This document shows, in pieces, positions 21,087-33,621 of a DNA stretch of 64,000 nt (position 1 is the first letter of the stretch; every line of letters starts with the position of its first letter). The DNA is from Boswellia sacra (Eukaryota > Streptophyta > Magnoliopsida > Sapindales > Burseraceae). Under the pieces are notes generated by a model. That model ran no database searches and had not been told where the DNA came from. It worked only from the letters and a program-made list of their open reading frames with translations. The stretch is taken from NCBI GenBank assembly GCA_013180625.2, contig SNVD02013111.1:1-64000 (forward strand), written 5' to 3'. A program made the position numbers and the translations under genes.

Positions 21087-21975
21087 TGAGAGTTCTACAG
21101 GTATGCAGTTATAAATAACAACATAGTAAACTATAATGTAAATTGGCATAGGAGGATTTTTACGTGGTTCGGTTATAAAAACCTACGTCCACGAACAGCT
21201 ATACAGTTGCAATTCACTAAGTTCTTGTTTGTACAATCTTTAGGACCTTTTACAGTGCTGAGTCACTCTCACACACTGAACTAATCTTTGACAAACAAAA
21301 TCTTCGCAAAGATATTAAACTCTAGTGACACTACCCACTCTCTGTCGCAGATAACTTAACAACATACTGTTAAGTTATACATAACACCCGATGTATGAAA
21401 CAGAATTACATAAACACTCAACCCTCAAGTTATCCCAAGTGTCTACTAACTCACTCAGACTTAATCAACAACTCATGTACGGTTTTTAACTTTCATACAT
21501 GAATAAAAGACGCAATGAATCAAAGCAATAAAGACATTCCAATTTGTATAGAAGAACCTCTTTCAATTCATGGAATGTTGTGACCTATACTCTCAAAAAC
21601 ACAATCAAGTCTCCAATGCGCAAAACTATCACCTCACCGATTATGTCATAACACGATGCATATATTGAGAGATCTGGTCGAAATCTTCCTAAAAATCCTG
21701 TAAATATCTCAATCAAAATCACATTAGGATTAGGATAAAATGAAATAAGAAGTGTTATAGATAGACTCCTAAAGGAATTTAGACGCAATTAAATATCCTC
21801 CCATTTTGATTAGGATATAAGAAATATTATCCTGATCTAAGGAGATATTTATTGTGAATCAAATACTTCCTATAATGATCTAGAAACAGTGAAATAGGAA
21901 TCAAAATACTATTCTAATTTTTATCACAAGTTAAACAAAAACGCAACATGTGCATGGCACAAGCAAGTACCAATA
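21087..21975 (-). repeat. Sirevirus 3' LTR
   Basis: On the minus strand it starts TATTGGTACTTGC and ends CTCTCA, about 889 bases. It is followed on the plus-strand side by ATCTCCCCCTTTTTGG (21976-21991), the complement of a purine-rich primer tract. The start TATTGG is probably a mutated TGTTGG as in the partner LTR. It differs from the partner by several percent. Confidence 0.75.
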
Positions 21976-22569
21976 ATCTCCCCCTTTTTGGCAACTTTTG
22001 ATGAAAACGCTAAACGATTTCTGAAAACAACACATGATAAATTAGATATAATCAGAAGTTATCATGAAATATAAAACAGACAAAAATCACATGCAAATAA
22101 ATAATATGCTGTTATCAATCGCATAACAGAACACTGTCACGAGATATATAACTTATCAATGCACTAAAGTGAAGTTTTGACAAACATTAATGCAATCACA
22201 CTCATCTACAGAACAAATGAGAACTTTTGTCAAACACTACTGCAATCAAACTCATCTACAAAACAAAGTAAAACATTCATCAAATAACTATGTAGATTAA
22301 TAACACTTAAGACGAAGCAGTAAACAGTTCAAATGCACACATAGCACCAGAAATATAGTTCTTTCTTCCCCTTACTTATGCTTTTGAGAAACAAGTAACA
22401 ACACAAAAATACAAAAATAGTAAGCAGAGAGAAACATGATTAACGAGATAACAGAAAGAACAGCAAAATAAAATAGTTCAGCAGCAATCAGAGCAAAATT
22501 AAATACAACCAATTTAGCCCTTACTCCAGCCCTTATCTCCCCATTGATTTCAGCACAAGTGGCCAAAAT

Positions 22570-24438
22570 CTAACGAAGCCTGGGAGACTTTCTAATTGGT
22601 GGAGAGGTGGAACTGCTAGGACGCTTGATGGATTTGCGAGCAATAGTTTTAAATCGACGCCTAGTAGTAGAGGTAGGCTGATCAGAGGGAACAGGTCCTG
22701 GTGGAGTTTCAATTAGTGCTGGCTGTTTAGAAGGGACTGGTTCTGGTGGAGCTTCAGTAGTATCAGAGGAAGTTGCAGTGACTTCAGCTACAACTCTACG
22801 TATCTCCCTCTCTATTCTTTCTGCACTGGTTTCAGTGGCCTTGATAGGCTATTGTGCAGAGGGAACTAGTGACTCAGTTGCTAGAAGAGTTGGTGATTCA
22901 GGTGGTAATGGATGAGATTCTGCTTCAGCTACTATAGGTAGACGAATATCTTAGGATTCTATCTCAGCAAGTGGTGAGGTCTGCTTCATACCGAAATCTA
23001 CTTGTTTTGATTCATCTGATTCAGATTCATCTTGCAAAGTGGGAGCTGATGAGTCTAGGTTCTGCTTCTGCTTCTGCTTCAGATCAGATGATTTCTTCAC
23101 CACTTTAAGTTTTTTCTTTCCCTTCTTGCTATATCCCTTGATAGAAGCCTTGATTAACTTTTCTTTTGGCTTTTGTGCTGCTATTCTGTCTTTCTTAGCA
23201 GCAGGTTGTGCAGCATGACTTGATGGCATTTGAACAACTTCCTCAGGTAGTGGTTCATTGTCCTCTTGTATTTCCTCAGTTTGTTTTTCGGGAATCGCAG
23301 GTTTAGGTTCCCTGAATTGTGGTGCTATGGGTTGAGAGTGTCCTATAAACTAAGCTTCCAAAACAGATTGCTTGAGTTTAATGATCTTCAAATCCTGCAC
23401 AATATCTGTCAAAGTAGAGTTGATCAATTCAAGCTTTTCTTCAACAATTTTCAATTGGTTTTTCCTGACTCTTTTTGGTTTTGGTTCCGGTGCAGGTAAG
23501 TCAGATTGGTCATGCAATCTTTGAAGGGATCGCTTGGTGATGGACCTAGACAGAATTTCTGTTTGTTCATTAGAGCTCACAGGAATATTGTTCTAAGCAA
23601 GAATTCCTTGAATCAAACAGGAGATCACAAGCAAATAGTAATTAGAGTGATAGGAACCAATTTGTACAATTGTTCTATAGGCTAACAATCCAAAGTTGAT
23701 TGGCCAGTTAGTTCCTAAACAAAATAGAAGCTTCACTCTGTCTTCCCGAATTTGATTTTGGTGGGAAGAAGGAAGCTAATTTAACTGTGCTATCTTATGT
23801 AACACTCTGTATTTCTTCCTAAGGTATTTCTGGTCAAGACCATCTCTTGGTTTCCATTCAATGTCTATTTGACTAGTCACTTCCTTAACGATTTTTGCCA
23901 TGTTATATTCTTCATCTACAGAATGCATACTGTCTATTGGAATGTCCAGAAAAGAGTTTATGATATTGGGAGAGAATTTCACAAACTTCCCCCAACAATA
24001 AACTTTGTGATAATATAAACTCTTAGGATCATCAATGCCACTTGAGATATTAGCATAAAATTCCTGAATCAAAGTTTTTACAGGAGGAAGAAAGTTTGAT
24101 ACCGTTCGAGTCCAGTAATTGGAGTCAATCATCTCATTGAGACCATATGTGTTGAAGTCCGAGAGTTTCACTGGCCTTTCCAATTGTAGCTTTCTCTGTG
24201 AAGTAATCTTGACAAACTTCTGTTTGACTGCTTCTGTGAGAAATTTGTTGTATTTTGGCTTGACCTTGTCCTTAATCTTCTTCATTGGTACTTGTTCGTC
24301 CTCACTGATGGCAGGATCAATTGTAACCGTTGCATGTGTGTGTTGCACAGGAGATGACTGACTGCTGTCACTACTATTGTGACTAGAGCCACTTGAGGAA
24401 GAAGAAGCACTAGCTATCGAGTTTGATGAGGTTGCCAT
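22570..24438 (-). pseudogene. Extra C-terminal frame of the Sirevirus (env-like/plant transposon domain), broken
   Basis: It starts at MATSSNSIASASSSSSG and continues with a Ser-rich head. A domain follows with KFLTEAVKQKFVKI, LPPVKTLIQEFYANI and CWGKFVKFSPNIINSFLDIP, which resembles the putative plant transposon protein domain seen in Sirevirus extra frames. The first frame stops at 23776. Later pieces at 23580-23350 (coiled-coil-like LKIIKLKQ region) and 23229-22951 (Lys-rich KKGKKKLKVVKK) continue it in shifted frames. The function of this protein in Sireviruses is unknown. Confidence 0.65.
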
Positions 24439-24956
24439 AGCTAGGGTTTCTGAACTGTAGAAGATTTTCAAAACAGGAACAGAGAACCAAGACGCAGGAA
24501 AGGGAAGCAACTGTAGGTGAGGGATGATATGAACAAGAGAAGCCCATAAACTATTTGTTATATATATACTAGGCCGAATTTTAAGGAATTTCTGTTTTTC
24601 AACAAGAATTTATTAATAATTTCCCTTTTCAAAACTGTTTAATAACTTCCTTTAAGCACATCAATTCAAATTTGATTTAAATTCAAATAAGGAATACTAA
24701 TAGAGTTAGGATTTCCACCACTGAGACTTCTCCCACTTAATCCAACGATGCTGACATGGCAATGTTTGACACATGGACACACAAGTGACTTATATTTAGG
24801 ACAAGCACATAGGACATTGTTATGAAAAACGTAACAAAACACAGTTAATAATATCATAATAGTAATATTAGGATTATCATATGTATCATTCTAAAGAAGC
24901 ATATTTTAAAGCTGAGTAATTTACACATGAAAGCTTATTTTGAATCAATTGAGTGG

Positions 24957-26478
24957 TGATGAACACTTAAATATGCATGTTTAATAAGAGTTTAGTTCAT
25001 CATATTGCATTAATAGTGTCATTAAATTCCTCAACTTAAGCATATTTGTAGCAATTGCATCTTTGGAATTAATTTCTCTTAATTTTGGTTTTGTTACAGG
25101 TTCGGTAAAATAGGCATAACTCTCTATTTATAGATCGGAATGGTGCAATTCTTAATGTTTTGGAAAGCTGATTTAATTGTCTACAAGATTGCATTCACAA
25201 GCATCATCAAATTCGGGCTCTTAGTGGACCAAAATTGGGCTTGAAGTGAACCCATCTATAGTCTCGGCCCAGTCTGACCAGGCCTCAGTATTTGGACCGT
25301 ATCTCTCAAAATACGTATCCAAATTGTGCAAATCAATATGTTCTAGAAAGCTTAGAGAAATATCTACAACTTTCATGAAGGCATGTGATTAAAATTCACA
25401 ATATTTCGATGTCAAAATTGATGGTCAAAGTCGGTGCCTAATGATCCCAATTGTCAAAGATATTTACAACTAATATTTGACAATTATGCCCTTGTAATTT
25501 GACAAGTTTGCCGCTGGATGTATCTATAAATAGAGGTGCCTTGTGACCCATTAGGGCATCTTGGCCTTGGCTGGAACATTTTGGCTTTGGCTAGGATCTT
25601 GTATTGTGTTTTGTGTGTTTATGTTATTAATGAATTTCCTTTTTCTTGCATTTTATTTTCTTTCTAATTATAATGTTCTTCTAATTTCTCTTTTGCTAAG
25701 GTGAAAGGGTGAAACCCTTGATATGAGAATAAGGATTCTCTAACCCTTAATATGTGCTTAATAATCTTAATCTTATAATGTTTATTCAATATGATTTATA
25801 TTTAATTTCTTAATCAATCTTGACACCACTCGTAAAGTGAGGTCTTGATCCATTGTCGACAATCCTTGGCACATCAAATGCTTGGATCCTTTCTAGATGA
25901 TGTATGGTTCTTTCTTACCGACACGAATCTAGTTAGGAACCTTGATTTGTTGTAGACATATGATGATTGGCACATTGGATGCTTGAACCCATTTACAAGA
26001 AGTGGTATAAATATTGGTAATGAAACAAATATAATTCATATAACTAAAATGGGTTAATTCTCCTTATTTGAAATATCAAGGGCGGATCCCCTAACCTTAG
26101 CCTTCATTGTTATTGTGTTAATTCCTCTTGTATTTTAATTATTCTATTGTTTATGAACTTTTTATTTACTATGGTAGGTTCTACCACCTTATGAAATTGT
26201 TCTTAATTTACTATGGTTGGTTATACCACCTATTTCCATGGATGGTTTTACCTCCTCTTGCTTTTTGTTTTATATTTGAATGGTCGGTAAGACCGCCTAC
26301 CATCTTACATATTTATTGATATTATCTTGTCATTTCTTTGAATTATTCATATCATAATTGCTTATCTTATAATTTGTAACGCTAAAATCTCCTTCCTCGT
26401 GGATCGACCCCGGTCTCACCGGGTTTTATTACTTCGACACTCCTATACTTGGGAGATAATCCTTTTTCAGATTTGTCA
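24957..26478 (+). repeat. 5' LTR of Athila element B
   Basis: 1522 bases, TG..CA. It is nearly identical to 34987-36514. A TATAAATAGAGG box at about 25525-25536 is a likely core promoter for the genomic RNA. Confidence 0.95.
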
Positions 26479-26484
26479 AGTTTT

Positions 26485-26502
26485 TGGCGCCGTTGCCGGG
26501 GA
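26485..26502 (+). other. Primer binding site complementary to tRNA-Asp
   Basis: TGGCGCCGTTGCCGGGGA lies 6 bases after the LTR. It is complementary to the 3' end of plant tRNA-Asp, the primer used by Athila elements. Confidence 0.92.
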
Positions 26503-26612
26503 AGGTAAAAATTGGCGTGCAAAATTGTAAGTGTTCTCTTTTCTCATCTTAGATCTAAATTTTTTATTTTTGTGTGTTCATCTTTTCCTCTCTTTTCTTC
26601 TCTCTTTCTTGC

Positions 26613-28258
26613 ATGAAAATTTGGTCACGAACATCTAGTGGTAGACTTGTTAGAAAAACATCATCTTTCTTAGAAAACATGGCCGGCAATCATGAGGAAA
26701 TATTCACGGATGAAGGGGACAACCGTTCGCAAAAAAATGATCAAAACCAACGAAGAACCCTCAGAGACTACATGAATCCGGTAAGGACTAGTGCACCATC
26801 TTGTGTAGTTTCTCCTCCAGATTCAATCCATTTCAATTTCAAGCCAAGTTTTGTTCAACTTCTACCCACCTTTCATGGCCTTCATGTGGAGAACCCATAT
26901 TCGCACTTAAAACTCTTTGACGAGGTATGTAATTCCTACACTGACCCAAATTGTAGCATAAACACCATTAGATTAAAGCTTTTTCCTTTTTCTTTAAAAG
27001 ATAAAGCTAGAACATGGCTACAAAATTTGAGGTCGAATTCCATTAGTTCATGGGATGAGATGAAACAACAATTTTTAAAAAAATTTTTTCCTACCCATAG
27101 AACAAATTCTCTTAAAAGACAAATTTCTGATTTCTCTCAAAGACAAGGAGAAACCTTTTACCAATGTTGGGATAGGTATAAGGAACTACTTAATACCTGT
27201 CCTCACCATGGGTTTGAAACTTGGAGAATAGTTGCACACTTCTATAAAGGGTTAACACCTCAAGATAGGCAATTAGTGGAATTAATGTGTAATGGAGAAT
27301 TTAAAGAAAAAGACCTGAGGAAGCACTTGACTTCCTAGATTCCTTGGCAGAAAAGGCACAAAATTGGGACACTGCTGGCACCTATGAGGTACCAAGCAAG
27401 GCCCAAACCTCGACATTCAATAGAGGTATTTACAACCTTAGGGAAGACCATGACCTTCAAGCCAAATATGCATCCCTAGCTATAAAAGTTGAGGCTTTAG
27501 AAATGAAAAAGAGTGGTCAATTGAATTCTATTCAAGAAAATGTTTGTAACATTTGTGATGACAATGACCATTCTACTGATAATTGCCCAACTTTGCCTGC
27601 CTTTAGGGAATGTCTCCATGAAGAAGCCAATGCCTTGAACACTTGCAAAAGGCCAAATCACAATCCATATTCACAAACCTACAATCCTGGCTGGAGAAAT
27701 CATCCAAATTTTAGCTGGAAAAATGACAATCATGCACAATCTTCACAAGTCCCTTTTCAAACACGACAAAATTTTCAAAATTCTCATGATCATGCATATG
27801 CTTCTCCTCCTAGGAATGACTTTGAAGAGACATTGCATTCATTCATTACAAAGCAAGAGACTTTCAATAGTCAAACTGCTAAAACATTAGCAAATTTGTC
27901 AGAAACTCTTGCAAAATTTGCATCGACATTTAGCATCCAAGAGAAGGGAAAATTTCCTTCTCATACATTGCAAAACCCCAAAGATCAATCTAACTCAAAT
28001 GCAGGAAGTTCAAGTAACCATTACTTTGATCAAGCCAAGTCAGTCATGACCCTTCGCAATGGTAAGATCGTTGAAAAACACATTCCTGACCCTTGTGAGA
28101 AAGAAGAAGAATCGATATCTAAAGGACAGGAAGAGGTGGCCAAACCAACACCTAGCGAAGAGGAAACCAAATCCTCATCTGTGCCTCCATTTCTTCAAGC
28201 ATTAGCCACACAAAAGAAGCCAACTCACAATTCTAAAATCTTTGAAATTTTCAAATAG
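26613..28258 (+). pseudogene. Athila gag, frameshifted
   Basis: The start is uncertain: 26613 begins MKIWSRTSSGR, 26679 begins MAGNHEEIF, and both are in frame. The capsid region shows FNFKPSFVQLLPTFHGL, ENPYSHLKLFDEVCNS and LQNLRSNSISSWDEMKQQFL, typical of Athila gag. A one-base loss near 27315 shifts the frame. The rest continues from 27344 with the knuckle CNICDDNDHSTDNC (near 27546-27590) and ends at an in-frame TAG at 28256. Gag forms the particle that packages element RNA. Confidence 0.88.
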
Positions 28259-29227
28259 GTAAAGGTCAACATTCCCTTGCTTGATGTGATCAAACAGGTA
28301 CCTTCTTATGCAAAATTTTTGAAGGACTTGTGCACTGTAAAAAGAAAACTAAATGTGAAAAAGAAGGCCTTTCTAGCCGAGCAAGTAAGTGCTATTCTTC
28401 AAAATAATAATAAAGTGAAATATAAGGATCCAGGTTGTCCTACAATTTCATGTGTTATTGGAGACCATAAAATTGAACAAGCTTTACTTGATCTAGGTGC
28501 TAGTGTGAATTTGCTTCCATACTCGGTTTTTCAAAAACTCAATCTAGGTGAGTTAAAACCGACTTCTGCGACTCTTTTGCTTGCTGATAGATCAATTAAA
28601 GTACCAAGAGGAGTAGTGGAAGATGTATTAGTTCAAGTTGATAAATTCATTTATCCAGTAGATTTTATCGTCTTGGACACACAACCAGTGGAAGTAAGCA
28701 ATTCAATTCCTGTTATTTTAGGGCGTCCATTTCTAGCTATCTCTAATGCTTTGATTAATTGCGGGAATGGAGTCATGAAGCTATCATTTGGGAATATGAC
28801 ATTGGAACTTAATGTTTTCAATATGTGCAAACAACCAAATGAAGAAGAAGATGAAATTGATGAGGTTAATGTAATTGAATCTATTGTGGAAGATCACATC
28901 CAAAAAGGGAGTTCTTCTGACCCTTTGGAAACTTGTTTAGTGAATTCGTTAGAATCAAGTACGGAACTAGAACATGATCTTTCTAATATGTGTTCTTTAC
29001 TGGATTGTGCACAGGTGTTGGAAAAAAGCTCAAAATCAAGATTTGAAGAATTGGGGCAGATGAATGAAAGCAAGGAAGATGAAGCTCCCAAGCTAGAATT
29101 GAAGCCCTTACCTGAAGGACTAAAATATGCATATCTTGGGGAGAATCAGACATATCCGGTGGTAATTTCTTCATCCCTCACATGCGAGCAACAAGGTAAG
29201 TTGATAGAAGTGCTTAAAAGGCATTAA
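28259..29227 (+). pseudogene. Athila protease region
   Basis: This part of pol continues in frame after the TAG at 28256. It contains the aspartic protease site LLDLGASVNLLPYSVF (DLG in place of the usual DSG or DTG, common in Athila) and the flap and end region VILGRPFLAISNALI. Further on are the acidic linker and the LELKPLPEGLKYAYLGE segment that is duplicated in element A. It ends at a TAA at 29225-29227, so it is separated from RT by a stop. Confidence 0.85.
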
Positions 29228-30780
29228 AATGCAATTGGGTGGACTTTAAAAGATATAAAAGGCATTAACCCTTTAATTTGCACACATAGAATACATTTAG
29301 AGGAAAATGCCAAAACATCTCAACAACCTCAAAGGAGATTAAATCCACACATGAAAGAGGTCATTAGGGTTGAAGTTCTCAAACTACTTGATGTGGAAAT
29401 TATCTATCCTATTTCTTATAGTAAGTGGGTAAGCCTTACACAAGTAGTACCTAAAAAATCTGGCATTACAGTTGTTAAAAATGAAAGGGGGGAATTATTG
29501 CCAACTCGTGTCTCGTCTAGTTGGAGGATGTGCATTGATTATAGAAAATTAAATGCTGTCACTAGAAAAGACCATTTTCCCTTACCTTTCCTTGACCAAA
29601 TTCTTGAAAGAGTCGCAGGACACCCCTACTACTGCTTTCTTGATGGATACTCAGGCTATTATCAAATTCCCATTGCAATTGAAGACCAAGAAAAGACCAC
29701 ATTCACGTGCCCCTTTGGCACTTTTGCATTTAGGAGAATGTCTTTTGGACTTTGTAATGCTCCAGCTACTTTTCAAAGATGCATGCTAAGAATTTTTAGT
29801 GATATGGTCGAGCATTGTTTAGAAGTTTTCATGGATGATCTAACTGTCTTTGGAAACTCTTTTGATAATTGTCTTGGAAACTTAGAAAAAGTCCTAAAAA
29901 GGTGTGTAGAAAAAGGTCTTATTTTGAATTGGGAAAAATGTCATTATATGGTCACTTCCGGAATTGTTTTAGGTCATGTGGTGTCTTCTAAAGGAATTGA
30001 AGTGGATAAAGCAAAAGTGGAATTAATTTCCCATTTGCCTCCACCAAAAACAGTTAAAGAGGTTCGTTCATTCTTGGGGCATGCTGGATTTTATAGGAGG
30101 TTCATAAGAAATTTCAGTGCTATATCTAAACCTCTTTGTAACCTCTTAATAAAAGATACTTCCTTTGAATGGACTCAAGAATGTCAAAATACCTTTGATA
30201 CACTAATTGGACTTTTAACAACTGCTCCAATTATGCAATCTCCTGATTGGTCCTTGCCTTTTGAATTGATGTGTGATGCAAGTGACTATGCAGTTGGTGC
30301 TGTCTTAGGACAAAGAAAAGAAGGTAAGCCTTATGTGATATACTATGCCAGTAGGACTTTAAATGATGCACAAATGGATTACACAACAACTGAAAAAGAA
30401 CTACTTGCAGTAGTATTTGCATTGGACAAATTTCGTTCTTATTTAATTGGCTCTCCAACAATTGTTTACACTGACCATGCAGCTGTGAGATATTTAATGT
30501 CTAAAAGGATGCAAAACCTAGATTGATACGGTGGATCTTATTGCTCCAAGAATTCAACATCACAATAAAGGATAAGAAAGGAGCCGAAAATGTCGTTGCT
30601 GATCATCTTTCAAGACTAACGACAGAGACATTAATTGAAACTTCACCTATCAATGATTCTTTTCCTGATGAATTTTTATTTTCCGTTGCTACTGTACCTT
30701 GGTTTGCTAATATTGTAAATTTTCTTGCGACAGGAAAATGCCACCTCATTGGAAAGCTCAAGACAAAAGAAAATTTTTAA
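29228..30780 (+). pseudogene. Athila reverse transcriptase and RNase H
   Basis: The main open frame is 29351-30526. RT motifs include WRMCIDYRKLNAVT, the active site VFMDDLTVFG and KCHYMV..GIVLGHVVS. RNase H begins with FELMCDASDYAVGAVLGQRK and continues to YTDHAAVRYL. A frameshift near 30520 moves the end into the 30523-30780 frame (KGAENVVADHLSRL). The enzyme copies element RNA into DNA. Catalytic Asp pairs are still present, but the gene is broken. Confidence 0.9.
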
Positions 30781-31963
30781 CCGAGGTGAAAAATTTTTAC
30801 TGGGATGATCCGTATCTTTTCAAATATTGTCCGGATCAAATAATAAGAAGATGCATACCCGACAATGAGGTAAGTAGTGTCATTAACTTTTGTCATTCTG
30901 AAGCATGTGGGGACATTTTTCATCTAGAAAAACAACTGCTAAGATCTTACAATGTGGATTTTATTGGCCCACCTTATTTAAAGATGCACATGCATTTTGC
31001 AAAACGTGTGAAAATTGTCAAAAATTGGGATCCATTTCAAAAAGAACATGATGCCTTTGAATCCTATTCTTGTTGTTGAAATCTTTGATTGTTGGGGTAT
31101 TGATTTTATAGGACCCTTTCCACCGTCATTTGGTTTTGTGTATATCCTTGTTGCAGTAGACTATGTTTCAAAATGGGTCGAGGCAACTCCATGTCGAAAC
31201 AATGACCACAAAACAGTTGTCAAATTTTTGAAAGAGAATATCTTGAGTAGATTTGGAATTCCTCGAGCCATTATTAGTGATGGGGGTACGCATTTTTGTA
31301 ATAAACTATTTGAAACCTTAATGAAGAAATATGGAATAACCCATAAAATTTCTACACCTTATCACCCACAAACAAGTGGACAAGTTGAATTAGCTAATAG
31401 GGAGATAAAACAGATCCTAGAAAAAACGGTTAACCCAAATCGTAAAGATTGGTCTTTAAGACTTAGTGATGCACTTTGGGCTTACCGAACTGCCTTTAAA
31501 ACATCATTGGGAATGTCTCCTTATAGAGTAGTTTATGGAAAACCTTGTCACTTACCTGTGGAAATTGAGCATAAAGCTTATTGGGCCATTAAAACATTCA
31601 ACACAAATTTGAATGATGCTTGCAAGCTACGTAAACTCCAACTGAGTGAACTTGAAGAAATCAGGAATGAGGCTTATGAAAATTCTAAAATCTACAAAGA
31701 AAAAATGAAGGTTTTTCATGACAAATCCATTGTTAGAAAATCTTTTGAACCTTCACAAAAAGTTCTTTTGTATGATTCAAGATTGCATTTGTTTCCTGGT
31801 AAACTTCGGTCTCGTTGGACTGGGCCTTTATTGTTAAAAATGTTTTCCCTCATGGAGCAGTTGAAATTGAGAACCCAAAGAATGGTAATGTGTTTAAAGT
31901 TAATGGACAACGGTTAAAACCATTCTTTGAAAATTTTGCCCAAAACGAAGAGTCATTGCTTTA
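30738..31963 (+). pseudogene. Athila integrase, several frameshifts
   Basis: The N-terminal zinc region is in one frame (DPYLFKYCPDQIIRRC, FCHSEACG). The catalytic core from about 31060 holds [19 protein letters not shown] and [14 protein letters not shown], the D,D,E triad. The C-terminal part shifts again near 31835, and the original end is the TAA at 31961-31963. It is very similar to element A's integrase. Confidence 0.88.
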
Positions 31964-32105
31964 ATCGATCCTTTTTAAGGATTGATTTTTCCCGGTCAAG
32001 TGGCGGATACGGTACTCCGTGACATTTAAAGTCGGTTTTTCAGTTCCCTAAAAACTGTTGCTCACTTTGCATCCATTTTCTTTTCTTCTCTGTCATTTTA
32101 TTCAC

Positions 32106-32654
32106 ATGGATACCATTCTCTCAAAATTGCACAAACATTTTCCCTCTCTTCCTCAAAATGATTTGCTTAAAATTTATAAAGCTCGTGCAGAAAGACTAAG
32201 GTTGTTGATGCGTAAGGGTATTCCTGCTGATTTTAAGATGGTAATTGAAGCCAAGGTTCGATTCTCTTGTGAATTTTCAGATAATCTTGTGTCCCATATG
32301 CCAGGTTTGGGAAAAAGCTCTTATGCCAAAAAGCGAAGAGCGAAAAGGTTACAAGTTTGTCCCAGATGTGCAAGATGGACTTGTAACCAGCGTTGCCGCT
32401 CCTTGGGATATTTGTCTAACAATCGAGAGGATAAACTACAGTTCATCAAGAATGGACTGAGTAAGGAGTCTTTGGATGATATCCGAACGACTCTTGAGAC
32501 GCATTCTTGTGGACTTGTGCAGCGTGAAATTTTTAATTGTGGGACACAATTCCGAGATGAGCAGGAACGCTATAGTCTTGGGAATCTGACTCAAAACGAC
32601 CCTGTTTGCCAGTTTATAAGAAAACTGGATGGGAAGCATATCCCCAACTCATAG
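32106..32654 (+). CDS. NABP-like Cys-rich basic protein (element cargo)
   Basis: The open frame is 182 aa; the ATG at 32106 matches the start in element A. Seen: an alpha-helical, Leu- and Lys-rich N-terminal third, then G-K-S-S-Y-A-K-K-R-R-A-K-R at 69-81. A zinc-knuckle-like C85-x2-C88-x4-C93-x3-C97 follows, then a C-terminal part with LVQREIFN and CQFIRKLDGK. The G-[KR]-S-x-Y-A-basic motif followed by Cys pairs is the signature I associate with nucleic-acid-binding proteins of carla-, allexi- and vitiviruses; viral members are often silencing suppressors. Binding of RNA or DNA is likely; silencing suppression is inference. It is longer than most viral members at both ends. A plant or Athila-specific zinc-knuckle protein is the alternative. 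Confidence 0.7.
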   Translation: MDTILSKLHKHFPSLPQNDLLKIYKARAERLRLLMRKGIPADFKMVIEAKVRFSCEFSDNLVSHMPGLGKSSYAKKRRAKRLQVCPRCARWTCNQRCRSLGYLSNNREDKLQFIKNGLSKESLDDIRTTLETHSCGLVQREIFNCGTQFRDEQERYSLGNLTQNDPVCQFIRKLDGKHIPNS

Positions 32655-32756
32655 AAGGTGTTTAAGCCGTTTCTGGACGTAAAACCAGAGGAAGATGTGA
32701 GCCACAGTCACAACTACCTGTACATATGCATGCGTGCCATCATTTTTGAATTTTAA
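32655..32756 (+). other. Conserved block after the NABP-like stop, element B
   Basis: It is the counterpart of 2395-2469. It stays open in frame after the TAG at 32652-32654 until TAA at 32754-32756. The first 72 bases are conserved with element A, including CTGGACGTAAAACCAG, which can form a 4-bp stem. Read-through or RNA function are both possible. Confidence 0.45.
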
Positions 32757-32915
32757 TACCTCATTGCTGTCATTTTTGAATTTTTATCTTTTGTTTGACT
32801 TTTGGTGTCTTATTTCATCATCTTTTGACCTTTTCTATGCATTATTGTCATATTTTTCAAAAAGCAACCGAGCTACCTATTTAGATGTCATCATTAGCAT
32901 ACCTTTTTGCACTCC

Positions 32916-32922
32916 ATAAATA
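32916..32922 (+). promoter_or_regulatory. TATA-like box upstream of LOG, element B
   Basis: ATAAATA lies 50 bases before the LOG ATG, within CTCCATAAATACC. A C/T-rich leader-like stretch follows. Position and context suit a plant core promoter, but this is unproven. Confidence 0.3.
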
Positions 32923-32971
32923 CCACATCTCTTATTCTCTTCCTCACACATAGTTAGAGAGTTGCATAGAC

Positions 32972-33621
32972 ATGGAGGGAACTTCACAACGTCGAATCCA
33001 AAGGATATGTGTATTCTGCGGATCTCGACCGGGTAAAAGTGAGGAGTTTGTAGAAGTAGCAAACTATCTTGGTAGGCTACTGGCTGAAAGAAAGATTCAT
33101 GTGGTTTATGGGGGAGGTAGCCTCGGGTTAATGGGTTGCGTATCAACAGCTGCACATGTAGGAGGCAGTCAAGTGTTAGGAGTTATTCCTAAAGCTTTGG
33201 CTGTAGAAAGCATTGTTGGAAAAACGGTTGGGAAGGAGTTACAGGTCTCCTCTATGCATGAACGCATGGCACATATGCTCATCAATTCAGATGCCTTTAT
33301 TGCTTTACCAGGTGGCTTTGGCACTCTTGAAGAAATTTTTCAAATTGCCTCTTGGGCCCAACTGAATCTCCATCAAAAACCCATAGGTTTGTTGAATGTT
33401 AAAAATTTCTTTGATCCTTTGATAAGTTTTGTTGATGCAGCTGTGGAACAAAATTTTATCCCACATTGGCGAGACAGATCCTTGTTTCTGCCACTTCTGC
33501 TGGTGAGTTACTTGACAAATTACAAGAAGTTGAGTATGAACCTGACCCAGCTAGTACTCAAATTAATTGGGCAGGAGGGCAAAACAAAAAGTGCAAATTG
33601 GATTTGAATCTCCGTTTGTAA
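32972..33621 (+). pseudogene. LOG: LOG-like cytokinin-activating enzyme, frameshifted near the end
   Basis: Intronless counterpart of the LOG at 3007. The first 163 residues are collinear with it and about 72% identical by hand count. GGGSLGLMG (47-55), MHER (95-98) and PGGFGTLEE (113-121) are kept. Met replaces the usual Lys after MHER. A one-base frameshift near 33462 diverts the frame to a stop at 33607. The old C-terminal codons can be followed to TAA at 33619-33621. The lost tail is about 50 residues, including the last helices, so this copy is probably inactive. The break looks recent, since everything before it is well preserved. Confidence 0.9.

Noticed and set aside
26485..26502. tRNA gene fragment
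   Set aside because: It matches only the tRNA-Asp 3' end, just after the LTR, so it is a primer binding site. No full tRNA or rRNA gene was seen in the window.
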